Origin: Pseudomonadota bacterium
Lineage (GTDB): Bacteria; Pseudomonadota; Gammaproteobacteria; Burkholderiales; Burkholderiaceae
DNA: 13,914 bases
Direction of reading: 5' to 3'
NCBI GenBank assembly: GCA_029777935.1
Contig: JAKORH010000244.1
Coordinates: forward strand, 1 to 13,914
Each line of letters starts with the position of its first letter. Within the stretch, counting starts at the first letter, position 1. Below are positions 13,400 to 13,914 of this stretch, piece by piece. Both the position numbers and the translations under genes were made by a program. The notes below the pieces were generated by a model that saw only the letters and a program-made list of their open reading frames with translations, was not told the DNA's origin and searched no databases.

Positions 13400-13914
13400 C
13401 TACTTGTTCAGAATCACCCCTTTGAGCTTCGCGAACGCCTGGTCGAGCAGCGACTTCAGTTGCTCCTGGTGCACGGCGTAGTAGCCGACGGCGGGCGAGG
13501 CCGACGCGGGTCGGCCGGCGTAGCCGAGCTTCTGCCCGTTCGTCATGTTCTCGAACACGTGATGCTGGACGTAGAACCATGCGCCCTGGTTCTGCGGTTC
13601 GTCCTGCACCCACACCACGTCGACGGCGGAAGGATATTTCTTGAACTCGGCCGCGAGCGCCTTGTGCGGAAACGGATACAACTGCTCGAGGCGCAGGATC
13701 GCCGCATCGTCGGCGCCGCGCTCCTTGCGTGCATGGACGAGGTCGTAATACACCTTGCCCGAGCACAGGATGATGCGCTTGACGCGCTCGGCATTCGCCT
13801 CGCCGTTGTCGGCGATCACGGTCTGGAATTCGCCGCGCGCCAGATCCTGCAGGCCGCTCGCTGCCTCCTTCGCGCGCAGCAGCGACTTCGGCGTCATGAT
13901 CACCAGCGGCTTGC
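13400..13914 (-). CDS. odhA: 2-oxoglutarate dehydrogenase E1, C-terminal part (cut by window edge)
   Basis: The last 170 residues of the thiamine-diphosphate-dependent E1 component, which decarboxylates 2-oxoglutarate and succinylates E2. The frame continues off the right edge of the window. The ATG at 13903 is an internal methionine in the family motif KPLVIMTPKSLLR, not a start. Other hallmarks are QDEPQNQGAWFYVQHH and YAGRPASASPAVGYYAVHQ, matching the E. coli SucA C-terminus. The stop is TAG at 13400-13402. The active-site domains and the operon promoter lie outside the window. The gene heads the operon odhA-odhB-lpdA-zapE and is also called sucA. Confidence 0.95.
   Translation of the reverse strand, partial: KPLVIMTPKSLLRAKEAASGLQDLARGEFQTVIADNGEANAERVKRIILCSGKVYYDLVHARKERGADDAAILRLEQLYPFPHKALAAEFKKYPSAVDVVWVQDEPQNQGAWFYVQHHVFENMTNGQKLGYAGRPASASPAVGYYAVHQEQLKSLLDQAFAKLKGVILNK

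Noticed and set aside
13903..13914. ATG at 13903 as the start of a 167-residue gene
   Set aside because: The frame stays open to the window edge and the residues before it continue the E1 motif KPLVIMTPKS, so it is an internal methionine of odhA.
1..13914. Search for a defence system, prophage, integron, CRISPR array or other novel cassette
   Set aside because: Gene order, composition and every large gene fit conserved betaproteobacterial core functions. No integrase, transposase, att-like repeats or CRISPR-spaced repeats are visible.

Overview
The window looks like ordinary core chromosome of a high-GC betaproteobacterium, most likely a member of Burkholderiales. The evidence is the very high G+C content with G/C-ending codons, a phaC-phaA polyhydroxyalkanoate (PHA) locus next to rluD/pgeF/bamD, and an odhA-odhB-lpdA-zapE cluster of the kind known from Burkholderiales. 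I see no mobile element, CRISPR array, tRNA, rRNA or horizontally acquired block. The genus cannot be named from sequence alone.

Layout: all genes are on the minus strand except bamD and a PP2C phosphatase gene. Positions 1-73 are a short non-coding tail after phaA, with heptamer tandem repeats. Positions 74-3037 hold phaA (thiolase) and phaC (class I PHA synthase), with a good sigma70-type promoter at 3084-3113. Positions 3118-4961 hold pgeF (YfiH family) and rluD (23S rRNA pseudouridine synthase), joined by a TTGA overlap. bamD (4960-5745, +) diverges from rluD, and the two start codons overlap. Positions 5780-7974 hold a DinG/YoaA-type Fe-S helicase gene and, upstream of it, a small YdcH-like gene, joined by a GTGA overlap. 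A stand-alone PP2C-type phosphatase gene follows (8083-8913, +). Positions 8932-13914 hold the 2-oxoglutarate dehydrogenase operon, read right to left: odhA (3' part only), odhB, lpdA, zapE, and an uncharacterised secreted coiled-coil protein.

How the genes fit together: PhaA condenses two acetyl-CoA to acetoacetyl-CoA. A reductase (PhaB, not visible and presumably beyond position 1) would reduce it, and PhaC polymerises the (R)-3-hydroxyacyl-CoA. RluD and BamD act in ribosome maturation and outer-membrane protein assembly. OdhA, OdhB and Lpd form the 2-oxoglutarate dehydrogenase complex of the TCA cycle. I found no credible undescribed multi-gene system. The points most worth a second look are the interleaved bamD/rluD promoters and overlapping starts, the uncharacterised cysteine-pair coiled-coil protein that ends the odh operon, the orphan PP2C phosphatase, and the repeat-rich tail after phaA.
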